Assembly (NCBI GenBank): GCA_964657795.1
Contig: CAZZWS010000015.1
Location: 1-30,211, forward strand
DNA: 30,211 bases
Direction: 5' to 3'
Origin: CAHJXF01 sp964657795
GTDB taxonomy: Bacteria; Pseudomonadota; Gammaproteobacteria; Burkholderiales; Burkholderiaceae_D
The notes beneath the pieces are model-generated. The model did no database searches and was not told the DNA's origin. It was given only the letters and a program-made list of their open reading frames with translations. Shown one piece after another: positions 1-7,075 of this stretch. The position numbers and the translations under genes are program-made. Numbering within the stretch: the first letter of the stretch is position 1; each line of letters starts with the position of its first letter.

Positions 1-693
1 CGCTGTGCCAGCATGACTTAAACCAACTGGCCTCCACGGAACCCGGGGCGATTCATTACTGCTTGCATCGGGAAATAAAGTCTCGGACGGAAATTCGCCA
101 TCCGACTCCCAGAGTCCGGGCCTGACCAGGGTTCTCTCGATCCACTGCTTTCGTCGTGTGAGGAAGCGCCGGTAAGACGTCTCGAAACCGGCTCGGACTG
201 GATGGCTCTCGACTTGCAGGAATTGGTCTCCTGAACGTGTACTGATCTTCTTCCAGGAAGCTTTCCCGGTCTGGGTTAAATGGATCGTGGTGGCCGTCCC
301 ATCGAGTCCACGGACCGTCGCCGCGCTCAAGTGATCATGGTTAACCTGCAAAAGGATCGTCAAAGGCCCGTTGTAGGTGCCCGCCTCCCTCGTCAGGTCG
401 GTCGACACCAGAAACGTTGAAGCAGGCGCGCCATGTACGAGCGTAGGGTCCATCCGTGCCAACGGAACTTCCAGATCGAAGCGATCGAGCAAACGACCAT
501 CGCAGTCGAAGAGCTGTAGCGCAGCCGGCGTTTCGTCACGTGCAACCCCGCTTCCCCAAGCCTGATCGACGATTTTAGGCGTCAGGCGCGGATCGAGGGC
601 GAGGTGTAGACGTTGGCAGCCGACCTCAACGTCGCTTGCCGACAGCGCGATGGGGCTGATACACAGCAGTCCCAGCAGGATCCAGAGTCTCAT
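1..693 (-). CDS. Secreted hypothetical protein, C-terminus beyond the window
   Basis: Open reading frame of 231 codons that starts at an ATG at 693 and is still open at base 1, so the protein is incomplete. The N-terminus (MRLWILLGLLCISPIALSAS) is a clear signal peptide, with cleavage likely after the ALSA region, so the product should reach the periplasm or be secreted. The mature part has several beta-prone stretches (for example TYNGPLTILLQVNHD) and no enzyme motif I recognise. Its start overlaps the stop of the upstream gene in an ATGA, which implies translational coupling. A secreted protein coupled to the NNPGN-motif gene could be an immunity protein or chaperone; that is inference from gene order. 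Function unknown. Confidence 0.72.
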   Translation of the reverse strand, partial: MRLWILLGLLCISPIALSASDVEVGCQRLHLALDPRLTPKIVDQAWGSGVARDETPAALQLFDCDGRLLDRFDLEVPLARMDPTLVHGAPASTFLVSTDLTREAGTYNGPLTILLQVNHDHLSAATVRGLDGTATTIHLTQTGKASWKKISTRSGDQFLQVESHPVRAGFETSYRRFLTRRKQWIERTLVRPGLWESDGEFPSETLFPDASSNESPRVPWRPVGLSHAGTA

Positions 694-1340
694 GGCAATC
701 GCATGACGTCGACGCCCTCAATCAAGCCCTCGTTGGCCTCGACCCCTTTCATCAGCGAGTCGATCTGCGACTTCACATCCTTGTCAAGAGCAACTCCGGC
801 TCCTTTCAGTTTATCGAGATAAGCCGCCGTGTCATTCTCGGTTGGCGGAGTCAACTTGTTGATCGCGTCTTCCACCTTCATGTCACCGTAGCGCGACAAA
901 TAAAGTGCGCGTTGCGCGGTGCGCCCCTCCTCAAGGGTGGCAAAGACAGCGAATGTTCCTACCGCACCGGAAACGCTGCCGATCTTCGTTGAAGCTGTCC
1001 GCAGATTGCCCGGGTTGTTCGCCCGCCAAGCAAGAGACCCGCCCACTTTGACGCGGTCGGCGTATGCGATAAACCGTCGCCATTGGGACGGCACTTTCGC
1101 GCCGGCCAGGTTGACTGCAGTGACGGTCGCTTCCGACAACGGTCCGCCAGCCACGATGCTGCCAGTTACGGGAGCAACCTTCGCAGCTCGATCAGCTACG
1201 CCGAGCGGACCTGGGCGGTGCCAATGGTCGAGGTGCGTATGCAATCCGATCGGGGCGGCGCTCTTGAATCCTCCTGCCCCGGAATCAAAGGCGGGTGCCC
1301 TGGGATCGAGATCGTTCGCATTCGGCATGTGATGACCCAT
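690..1340 (-). CDS. NNPGN-motif protein (P5-like / putative lytic effector)
   Basis: Protein of 216 residues. Residues 1 to about 90 are low in complexity, with His, Gly and Pro, and resemble a delivery or linker segment. The second half holds a conserved-looking block: WRANNPGNLR near 105-114, then GAVGTFAVFATLEEGRTA, LSRYGDMKVEDAI and PPTENDTAAYLDKL. This NNPGN(I/L)R...GxxG...FAxF...GRxA...Y...ENDT pattern is known to me from proteins annotated as structural protein P5 or virion-type lysins, and from cargo proteins in Xanthomonas-like genomes. I see no signal peptide. ATG 1340 is used, but ATG 1328 is equally possible; neither has a strong ribosome-binding site. The stop overlaps the start of the secreted gene downstream. 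Function as a cell-wall-active toxin is inference. Confidence 0.7.
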   Translation of the reverse strand: MGHHMPNANDLDPRAPAFDSGAGGFKSAAPIGLHTHLDHWHRPGPLGVADRAAKVAPVTGSIVAGGPLSEATVTAVNLAGAKVPSQWRRFIAYADRVKVGGSLAWRANNPGNLRTASTKIGSVSGAVGTFAVFATLEEGRTAQRALYLSRYGDMKVEDAINKLTPPTENDTAAYLDKLKGAGVALDKDVKSQIDSLMKGVEANEGLIEGVDVMRLP

Positions 1341-1499
1341 TCAAAAGAAGATTGCAGCCGCCCAGCGCTTTGAGCGACGCGTTTTTAACGATCCGACCGG
1401 CCCATTAATGTTGAGTCGCAGAGTGCGAATGTGACACCTCAGGCACCGATGGAGTAAAGATAATCGCTATGCCTAGACCGTCTCATTTGCCCGGCCGCG

Positions 1500-1640
1500 T
1501 CACGTCGTCTTGCCCCAATGTCCATTCCCGCTGCCAAACCGCAGCTTGTCGACGTCGAAGCGGTCGACCGCCGGAAGCAGGTTGCCTTCCAGCACCTTAA
1601 TTTTAAGCAAGCGCCGCCCAAAGCCCGGACCCCGCGCCCG
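1500..1640 (-). pseudogene. Possible orphan C-terminal gene fragment
   Basis: In the 370-base stretch between the dioxygenase stop (1711) and the NNPGN gene start (1340), one minus-strand frame ending at 1500 reads KIKVLEGNLLPAVDRF followed by DVDKLRFGSGNGHWGKTT and a stop. This looks like a genuine protein C-terminus rather than random GC-rich translation (balanced composition, alternating hydrophobic and charged residues). It has no plausible start of its own. I do not recognise the family. It may be the tail of a gene cut off where the catabolic operon was inserted. The rest of 1341-1710 shows nothing I can support. Confidence 0.3.
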
Positions 1641-1710
1641 GTGATATCGTGAGTAAGGCTGCGTCGCCTGTGACCGGCCCATGTCACTCGGTCGATGAAA
1701 ACGTGCTCGA

Positions 1711-2769
1711 TCAGGTGAGCGTTTCGCGCCAGAGGGACAGCTTCTCCTGCGTCGCGCGGTCGGAGAAACTGAACAGGACGAGGTCTTCGCGCGCCGCGAT
1801 CGAACGCTCCGACCACGAGGGCGTGACGACGATTTCGCCAGGTTCGAGCAGGAAATCGCGACCATCGATCGTCATCGTTCCCGATCCCTCGACGACGACG
1901 TGGATCATGCCGTCGGTCGCGCGCATCGGTCGCGTGGCGAAGCCCTGCGGCACGAGGCGAGCGTATGCGGAGATGGTCGCCATCACGGGGCCGCCGTCGG
2001 TCGGGTTGACGAACTCCATCAGGTGGGCATCGTGCGGATGCGGATCCTCGCTGTGACGCAGCGTCTCGAGCGCCTCGCGCCATTCGGCGTAGGGATAGAC
2101 GAACAGCGGATTGCCGCGACCCGTGACCCGCTGCTCGCGCGCGGGACGCAGGTTCCTGCCCCATCGCGAGCGCGCGTCGCCGGCGGGCCGCGTGGTCGGC
2201 CAGGGTCCGCGATCCGGCCGGTGCTCCGCGAAGCCGCCGTCGAGCATCTGCACCAGCGGGATGTCGAGGCCGTCGAGCCAGATCATCGGTTCGTCGGTCT
2301 CGTTGCCGTGGTCGTGCCACAGCCGGCCGGGCGTCAGGATCAGGTCGTTGGGATGCATGTACGCGCGCTCGCCGTCCAGCGCGGTGAACGCGCCGTCGCC
2401 CGACATGACGAAGCGCAGCGCGTTCTGCGCGTGACGATGCGCGGGGGCGACCTCGCCCGGCAGGATCAGCTGCAGACCCGCGTAGAGCGTCTGCGTGATG
2501 CGCGACATGCCCGGCATCGCGGGATTCTCGAGGATCAACACGCGCCGCTCCGCTTCGGCTGCGGTGATCAGCGCGCCGGCCTCCAGCAGCAACGGCCTGA
2601 CGTCGCGGAAGGACCATGCCGCCGCGACCGCCGGCGTTTGCGGGTTGGGCGTCACGAGCGCCGACAGGACTTCCCACAGCGGCGCGAGGCCGTGCGGACG
2701 CAGTCGTTCGTAGTAGGCGAGGCGTGCGACCTTGGGGTCCGGGAACGAAGCGATCGGCAAAGCGGACAT
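1711..2769 (-). CDS. Gentisate 1,2-dioxygenase-like bicupin ring-cleavage dioxygenase
   Basis: Protein of 352 residues, the usual length of gentisate / 1-hydroxy-2-naphthoate dioxygenases, which use Fe(II) to open a hydroxylated aromatic ring with O2 (gentisate gives maleylpyruvate). The N-terminal cupin carries the metal site: APAHRHAQNALRFVMSGDG with His111 and His113, and LWHDHGNE with His152 and His154, followed by the typical WLDGLDIPL. The second cupin (about 265-345) contains GMIHVVVEGSGTMTIDG and LEPGEIVVTPSW. The ATG at 2769 has a strong Shine-Dalgarno (GAGGAGGT) just upstream. It is the last gene of the operon, 9 bases after the oxygenase beta subunit, which suggests it cleaves the product of that oxygenase. 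The exact substrate (gentisate, an alkyl-gentisate or hydroxynaphthoate) cannot be read from the sequence. Confidence 0.88.
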   Translation of the reverse strand: MSALPIASFPDPKVARLAYYERLRPHGLAPLWEVLSALVTPNPQTPAVAAAWSFRDVRPLLLEAGALITAAEAERRVLILENPAMPGMSRITQTLYAGLQLILPGEVAPAHRHAQNALRFVMSGDGAFTALDGERAYMHPNDLILTPGRLWHDHGNETDEPMIWLDGLDIPLVQMLDGGFAEHRPDRGPWPTTRPAGDARSRWGRNLRPAREQRVTGRGNPLFVYPYAEWREALETLRHSEDPHPHDAHLMEFVNPTDGGPVMATISAYARLVPQGFATRPMRATDGMIHVVVEGSGTMTIDGRDFLLEPGEIVVTPSWSERSIAAREDLVLFSFSDRATQEKLSLWRETLT

Positions 2770-2778
2770 GAGACCTCC

Positions 2779-3297
2779 TCAGATCGGATAGATCATCGAA
2801 TTCGGGATCAACTCGCTGTCGAAGACGCAGATGCGCTCCGCGAAGCGCAGTCCCTGCGGCGTGTTCACGATGCGATCGATGTAGCGCCCCGCGTTGTAGA
2901 CCTCGCTCGGCAGGTCGCGCTTCGTGCGGATCACGAGGTAGTTGGCTTCGGCCAGGATCGCGGCGCCGTCCATGCCGGTGATGCGCGCGGGACCGACGAT
3001 GTGGCGCTGATAGTAGGGCGCGTGCCACAGCGTGCTCTGGACTCCGTACACACGATCCATCAGCGCGCCGCGACTCTGCAGATCGATCGTGCCCAGCGGC
3101 AGCCCGCGCTCGTGATTCTCGCGCGGCACCACGCGATAGCGGCAGTCCTCGGTGAAGAAGTCGGGCCACGCGTCGAAGCGCTCCTCGTCGAGGCAGGCCG
3201 CGTATTCGGCGTTGAGTTCGCCGAGGGCCACACGCGTCGCGATGTCGACGGCCGCGCGAAGAGGAGGGCGAGCGATCTCGACCGGATCGTCGGTCAT
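2779..3297 (-). CDS. Rieske aromatic-ring oxygenase, beta (small) subunit
   Basis: Protein of 172 residues (MTDDPVEIARPP...), matching the usual 160-180 residues of ring-hydroxylating oxygenase beta subunits of the NTF2/SnoaL fold. The family's signs are all there: an N-terminal helix with LNAEYAACLDEERFDAWPDFFTEDCRYRV, a central block around YGVQSTLWHAPYYQRHIVG, and a C-terminal strand block LRFAERICVFDSELIPNSMIYPI. The subunit is structural: it packs against the alpha subunit in an (alpha-beta)3 oxygenase. Start chosen at 3297 because the ATG overlaps the alpha-subunit stop as ATGA; longer readings in this frame are antisense noise. Closest in style to salicylate 5-hydroxylase and anthranilate dioxygenase small subunits. 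Confidence 0.88.
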   Translation of the reverse strand: MTDDPVEIARPPLRAAVDIATRVALGELNAEYAACLDEERFDAWPDFFTEDCRYRVVPRENHERGLPLGTIDLQSRGALMDRVYGVQSTLWHAPYYQRHIVGPARITGMDGAAILAEANYLVIRTKRDLPSEVYNAGRYIDRIVNTPQGLRFAERICVFDSELIPNSMIYPI

Positions 3298-4550
3298 ACG
3301 TCCATGACCTCGCGCCAGTACTGGTACATGCCGCGGATCAGCGTCTCGGTCACCATGTGCTCGGTATTCTCCGTGCCCGTGCCACCCAGTTCGCACAACG
3401 TCGCGAACTGCTGGTCCTGCTCGAAGCCCTGCTGGCTGCACTCGATGACTTCGCCGTCGTCCGCGGACACGAATCCCGCCGGTCCGAACAGGTTGGCCTG
3501 GCGCATCCGTCGTCGCGACATCTCCGGCGTGTCGTCCTCGAACCCGAAGTGGGTCCACACGAAATCGAAGCAGGACGGCCCGACCGGAATGATCTGGCGC
3601 GTCGACAGAGAGTTGACCTGCTGCTGGAAGATGACGCTCGGAAAGATCGTGGTCATGCACACGGTCGGTCCGCCCCACCAGGGCTCGGTGACGATGTCGA
3701 GCATGCGCGGGTCGTTGAGCTTCATGCCGGCGCGGTAGCTGCCGGCCACCTTCGCCACGTCCTCGTCGACGGTCTCGTTGCGCTTCGAGATCATGCAGGC
3801 GTGCCGCCGTTTCGCGTCCATCAGCAGTTGCGACTTGTTGTCGGCGCGCCAGAGGCCGAACGTCACGAACCACGTGTGCAGCAGGCCCGGATGATAGGGG
3901 TCCTTGATGTTCTCCATCATCAGCTTCCAGTTGCCCGGAATGCGCTGACGCGAGTAACCCTGCAGCACGAGCTTGCGACCGTCGAAGGTGCGATCGAAGT
4001 ACTTCAGCACGTCGGGACCGATGTATTCCTCGAGCGGCTCCATGGTCGGATCGAACGACGCGAACACCACGCCGCCGCGCGTCGCGACCTTGAGCTTCGT
4101 GAGCCCGTGGTCATCGAGCGCGAAGTCGGCGGGCATCCCGCCGTTGCCCTTCACGCCTTTCTGGAACGGCACGCCCATCAGCTTGCCGTCGAGGTTGTAG
4201 TTCCACTGGTGGTACGGGCAGGCGAGCGACTTGACCTTGCCCGAGCGCTCCTGGCACAGCCTGAGGCCGCGGTGGGCGCAACGGTTCTCGAGGACGTTGA
4301 TCTCGCCCTGCTTGTTGCGGACCATGATCACCGAGCGTTCGCCGATCGCGGAACGCTTGAAGCTGCCGGGCTCCGGCAACTCGACTTCCAGTCCGACATA
4401 GCTCCAGTGCGTGCCGTAGAAGATGCGCTCGAGCTCGCGGGCGTAGATGTCGGGATCGGAATAGACCTTCGCGGGAATCCGGCTGCTGCCCGGCTCGTCC
4501 CACAGGCCGGCTTCGGCTTCGCCCCAGGCTGCTTCGTTCATCACGTTCAT
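3294..4550 (-). CDS. Rieske aromatic-ring oxygenase, alpha (large) subunit
   Basis: Protein of 418 residues. The Rieske [2Fe-2S] site is intact: Cys91-x-His93 in NRCAHRGLRLC and Cys111-xx-His114 in ACPYHQW. The catalytic domain has the mononuclear iron motif ENIKDPYHPGLLH, with Asp217, His220 and His225. The blocks GVPFQKGVKGNGGMPADF and HTWFVTFGLWRADNKSQ resemble group III oxygenases such as salicylate 5-hydroxylase (NagG) and anthranilate 1,2-dioxygenase (AndAc). With a gentisate-type dioxygenase downstream, salicylate or a substituted salicylate is an attractive substrate, but this is inference. ATG 4550 has GAGGA upstream; a second ATG at 4541 is possible. No ferredoxin or reductase gene lies in the window, so electrons must come from elsewhere. 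Confidence 0.92.
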   Translation of the reverse strand: MNVMNEAAWGEAEAGLWDEPGSSRIPAKVYSDPDIYARELERIFYGTHWSYVGLEVELPEPGSFKRSAIGERSVIMVRNKQGEINVLENRCAHRGLRLCQERSGKVKSLACPYHQWNYNLDGKLMGVPFQKGVKGNGGMPADFALDDHGLTKLKVATRGGVVFASFDPTMEPLEEYIGPDVLKYFDRTFDGRKLVLQGYSRQRIPGNWKLMMENIKDPYHPGLLHTWFVTFGLWRADNKSQLLMDAKRRHACMISKRNETVDEDVAKVAGSYRAGMKLNDPRMLDIVTEPWWGGPTVCMTTIFPSVIFQQQVNSLSTRQIIPVGPSCFDFVWTHFGFEDDTPEMSRRRMRQANLFGPAGFVSADDGEVIECSQQGFEQDQQFATLCELGGTGTENTEHMVTETLIRGMYQYWREVMDV

Positions 4551-4572
4551 GGCGTCCTCACAGGTGCTGCGA

Positions 4573-4850
4573 TTACCAATGCGGCAGACCGAGGATGTGG
4601 CGTGCCTCGCGCGGTGTCGCGAGCTCGTCGCCCAGGTCCGTACAGATGCGGGCCGCGCGTTCCGTCGATCCGAGGTTCGTCGCCAGCCGGCACTGCGAAT
4701 CATAAAGGTTGTCTTCGAGGCCGACGCGACGGTGTCCACCGCGCACCGGCGCGGTGGACATGCAGGATCACCATACGGTGCTGATGCCGCTGACGCTGAA
4801 GATGGCGCCTTCGGCGGCGGGTCCGCCCGGAGCGTTGATTTGTTTTCCTG
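4573..4850 (-). pseudogene. Decayed beta-keto acid cleavage enzyme (BKACE/DUF849), C-terminal remnant
   Basis: The 3' part reads GGHRRVGLEDNLYDSQCRLA, then TERAARICTDLGDELATPREARHILGL. This is the highly typical C-terminus of BKACE proteins (GGHVRVGLEDNLY...ATPxEAREILGL), Zn enzymes that cleave 3-keto acids with acetyl-CoA. The intact enzyme is about 300 residues; here about 55-60 recognisable residues remain. Upstream in the same frame, EGAIFSVSGISTVW matches the preceding family block, but it is followed by an in-frame TGA about 36 bases before the GGH motif. Further upstream no BKACE domain is visible before the MaoC-like gene ends at 4961. The damaged spot contains a perfect 10-bp inverted repeat (4734-4759). 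A gene relic inside an otherwise intact operon, 22 bases upstream of the oxygenase alpha start. Confidence 0.68.
4734..4759. repeat. Perfect 10-bp inverted repeat in the BKACE remnant
   Basis: GTCCACCGCG, a 6-base loop, then CGCGGTGGAC. It lies just where the remnant departs from the family sequence, next to the in-frame stop, so it may be a fold-back mutation scar. There is no T-run on either side, so it is not an obvious terminator. Confidence 0.6.
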
Positions 4851-4960
4851 AAGATCGGGGTGCCGGCAATGGATGCCAAGCGCAAGGCTTGCATCCGCCA
4901 TCAACAGACGGCGCGAATCGGACGACCGATGCCGAGGGGTCGCGTCAGGCTCCGATGCGA

Positions 4961-5848
4961 TCAGACGAGCGTCGCCGTGGCCTGCATCGCGAGGCCACCG
5001 TCTTCGTGGCGCGCCCACAGATCGACCGTGCTGCCGTCGTCGGACGGTCTGCCGCAGACCTCGAACGCCGCGATGTCGAACACGGGACTGATGGCCCTGA
5101 ATTCGAAGCGGGCGAGGCTATCGACGTTCAGTTGACTCCGCAACGATCCGGCCAGCAGCGTGGCGATCAGCGGACCGTGGACGATCAGTCCCGGATAGCC
5201 CTCGACCTCGGTGACGTAACGTCGGTCGTAGTGGATGCGATGGCCGTTGAAGGTCAGCGCCGAATAGCGGAACAGCAGCACGTCGTCGGGCACCACGCGC
5301 AGCGACCACGCTTCGTCGGTGCGGGCGCGAGGCGGCGAGGGAGGCGTCGAGCCGACGGCGGGCAGGTCGCGATAGACGATGTCCTGTTCCTCGGTCAATG
5401 CGACACCGCGTTCGGTCGAGATCGTGTGCGTGACCTGCACGAAGACGAGATCGCCGCTCTTGCCGCTCTTCTTCGTCACGCTGTCGACCCGCGAGACCCG
5501 CGTGACCGTGTCACCGAGCCGCAGCCGGTTTTGCGGCCCTCCGTGCCACGTCATGCGACCGCCGGCCCACATGCGACGCGGCAACGCGATCGGCGGCAGG
5601 AAGCCGCCACGCGCCGCATGGCCGTCCGGACCGATCTCGGAACGCTTCGGGTGCGGCAGGAAGTAGAGCCAGTGCCAGAGCGGCGGCAGGGCGTCGCCTT
5701 GGCCCGGCGACGCGTTGCCGTCGTCGAGCGTCGCGACCAGCGCCGTGACCGGCGCCGACGTCACCACGTCGTGCACGGTCTGCGTGCGGCCGACCCAGTC
5801 TTCGGGAAGTGTCGCGTCTTCGCTCGCGCGCTCGTTCGTCGATATCAC
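4961..5848 (-). CDS. MaoC-family dehydratase, mesaconyl/itaconyl-CoA hydratase-like
   Basis: Protein of 295 residues with a double hot-dog layout. An N-terminal FAS1-type dehydratase half holds PPLWHWLYFLPHPKRSEIGPDGHAARGGFLPP and RRMWAGGRM. A C-terminal MaoC half has LFRYSALTFNGHRIHYD (Tyr195 to Asp208) and EVEGYPGLIVHGPLIATLL. This combination is typical of mesaconyl-C4-CoA hydratase (Meh), itaconyl-CoA hydratase and HTD2-like enzymes, which add or remove water on branched C5 dicarboxyl-CoA esters. The start is a GTG at 5848 overlapping the CaiB stop (GTGA), implying coupling. Next to a CaiB-type CoA-transferase this strongly suggests metabolism of a mesaconate-, itaconate- or citraconate-like CoA ester. 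The exact substrate is not determinable here. Confidence 0.85.
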   Translation of the reverse strand: MISTNERASEDATLPEDWVGRTQTVHDVVTSAPVTALVATLDDGNASPGQGDALPPLWHWLYFLPHPKRSEIGPDGHAARGGFLPPIALPRRMWAGGRMTWHGGPQNRLRLGDTVTRVSRVDSVTKKSGKSGDLVFVQVTHTISTERGVALTEEQDIVYRDLPAVGSTPPSPPRARTDEAWSLRVVPDDVLLFRYSALTFNGHRIHYDRRYVTEVEGYPGLIVHGPLIATLLAGSLRSQLNVDSLARFEFRAISPVFDIAAFEVCGRPSDDGSTVDLWARHEDGGLAMQATATLV

Positions 5849-7050
5849 GCCGCGCCGCTCGCCTTCATGGCCGCGATCTGCGACGCATCGATCCCGAGTT
5901 CTCCGAGGATCGCATCGGTGTGCGCGCCGAGCGCCGGCACGTCGCCCATCCGATGGTCGAAGCCGTCGTGCCGACCGGGCGGCAACGGCGCCGGCACCGG
6001 GCCCGCCGACGTGCCCACGTCACGCCAGTGGCCGCGGGCTGCGAGCTGTGGATGGGCCCACACCTCGGCCATCGTATTCATCCGCGCGTTGGCGATCTGC
6101 GCGGCATCGAGCCGCGTGACGACCTCGTCCGCCGTCAACGACGCGAACACGTCGAGGATCAGCGCCCGCAGCGTGTCGCGATGCAGATGTCGCTGGCTGT
6201 TGGAGACGAAACGCGGATCGATCGCGATGTCGGGATCGTCGAGCACGCCGGTGCAGAACAGTTGCCACTCGCGCTCGTTCTGCAGGCCCAGCATCACCGT
6301 CCGGCCGTCGCCGGCCGTGAACGGGCCGTACGGGTAGATCGTCGCGTGCTCGGCGCCCGAGCGCGGCGGCGGCGTCGCGCCTTCGAACGCGTAGTACAGC
6401 GGATAGCCCATCCATTCGACCAGCGATTCCAGCATCGACACGTCGATGTGCGAGCCCATGCCCGCCCGCGGTCCCGGCGTGTCGCGTGCATAGAGCGCCG
6501 TGAGGATGCTCGAGTACGCGTACATGCCGGCCGCGATGTCGGCGATCGAGTTCCCTGCCTTGCTCGGTGCATCGAGGTTGCCGGTCACCGACAGGAAGCC
6601 GGCCTCGCTCTGGATCAGCAGATCGTAGGCTTTCTTGTCGCGATACGGCCCGTCGCCGCCGTAGCCCGAGATGTCGCAGACGATCAGGCCCGGATGGGTC
6701 GGGCGCAACGCCTCTGCCGACAGTCCCATGCGCGCCGCGGCGCCCGGCGCGAGGTTCTGCACCAGCACGTCGGCCTTCGCGACCAGACGCATCAGCGCGG
6801 CGAGCGCGCCGGCATCCTTCAGATCGAGCGTCAGGCTCTCCTTGCCGCGATTGACCCAGACGAAGTGCGACGCGAGGCCGTGCACGCGCTCGTCGTACTT
6901 CCGCGCGAAGTCGCCGACGCCGGGTCGCTCGATCTTTATGACGCGTGCACCGAGGTCCGCGAGCTGCCGCGTGCAGAACGGCGCGGCGATGGCGTGTTCG
7001 AGCGAGACGACGGTGATGTGGGCGAGGGGCAGCGTCATCGAGTGCGTCAT
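5845..7050 (-). CDS. CaiB/BaiF (class III) CoA-transferase
   Basis: Protein of 401 residues, the normal family length. Class III transferases move CoA between carboxylic acids through an aspartyl-CoA thioester. Family signs: VVSLEHAIAAPFCTRQLADLGARVIKIERPGVGDFAR at the N-terminus; NRGKESLTLDLK; a catalytic Asp143 in KKAYDLLIQSEAG; and a C-terminal region ending HTDAILGELG. Together with the coupled mesaconyl-CoA hydratase-like gene, this resembles the transferase/hydratase pairs of mesaconyl-CoA and itaconate pathways. ATG 7050 is used; ATG 7038 (MTLPLAHITVV) is an equally reasonable start. It follows the acyl-CoA dehydrogenase by 25 bases and is in the same operon. Confidence 0.92.
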   Translation of the reverse strand: MTHSMTLPLAHITVVSLEHAIAAPFCTRQLADLGARVIKIERPGVGDFARKYDERVHGLASHFVWVNRGKESLTLDLKDAGALAALMRLVAKADVLVQNLAPGAAARMGLSAEALRPTHPGLIVCDISGYGGDGPYRDKKAYDLLIQSEAGFLSVTGNLDAPSKAGNSIADIAAGMYAYSSILTALYARDTPGPRAGMGSHIDVSMLESLVEWMGYPLYYAFEGATPPPRSGAEHATIYPYGPFTAGDGRTVMLGLQNEREWQLFCTGVLDDPDIAIDPRFVSNSQRHLHRDTLRALILDVFASLTADEVVTRLDAAQIANARMNTMAEVWAHPQLAARGHWRDVGTSAGPVPAPLPPGRHDGFDHRMGDVPALGAHTDAILGELGIDASQIAAMKASGAA

Positions 7051-7075
7051 CGATTGCTTTGTCGATCGTTATGGA

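Noticed and set aside
1439..3169. Long minus-strand frame of 576 codons over the dioxygenase and beta subunit
   Set aside because: Arg/Ala-rich translation with no family pattern, overlapping two well-supported genes; a by-product of GC-rich codon bias.
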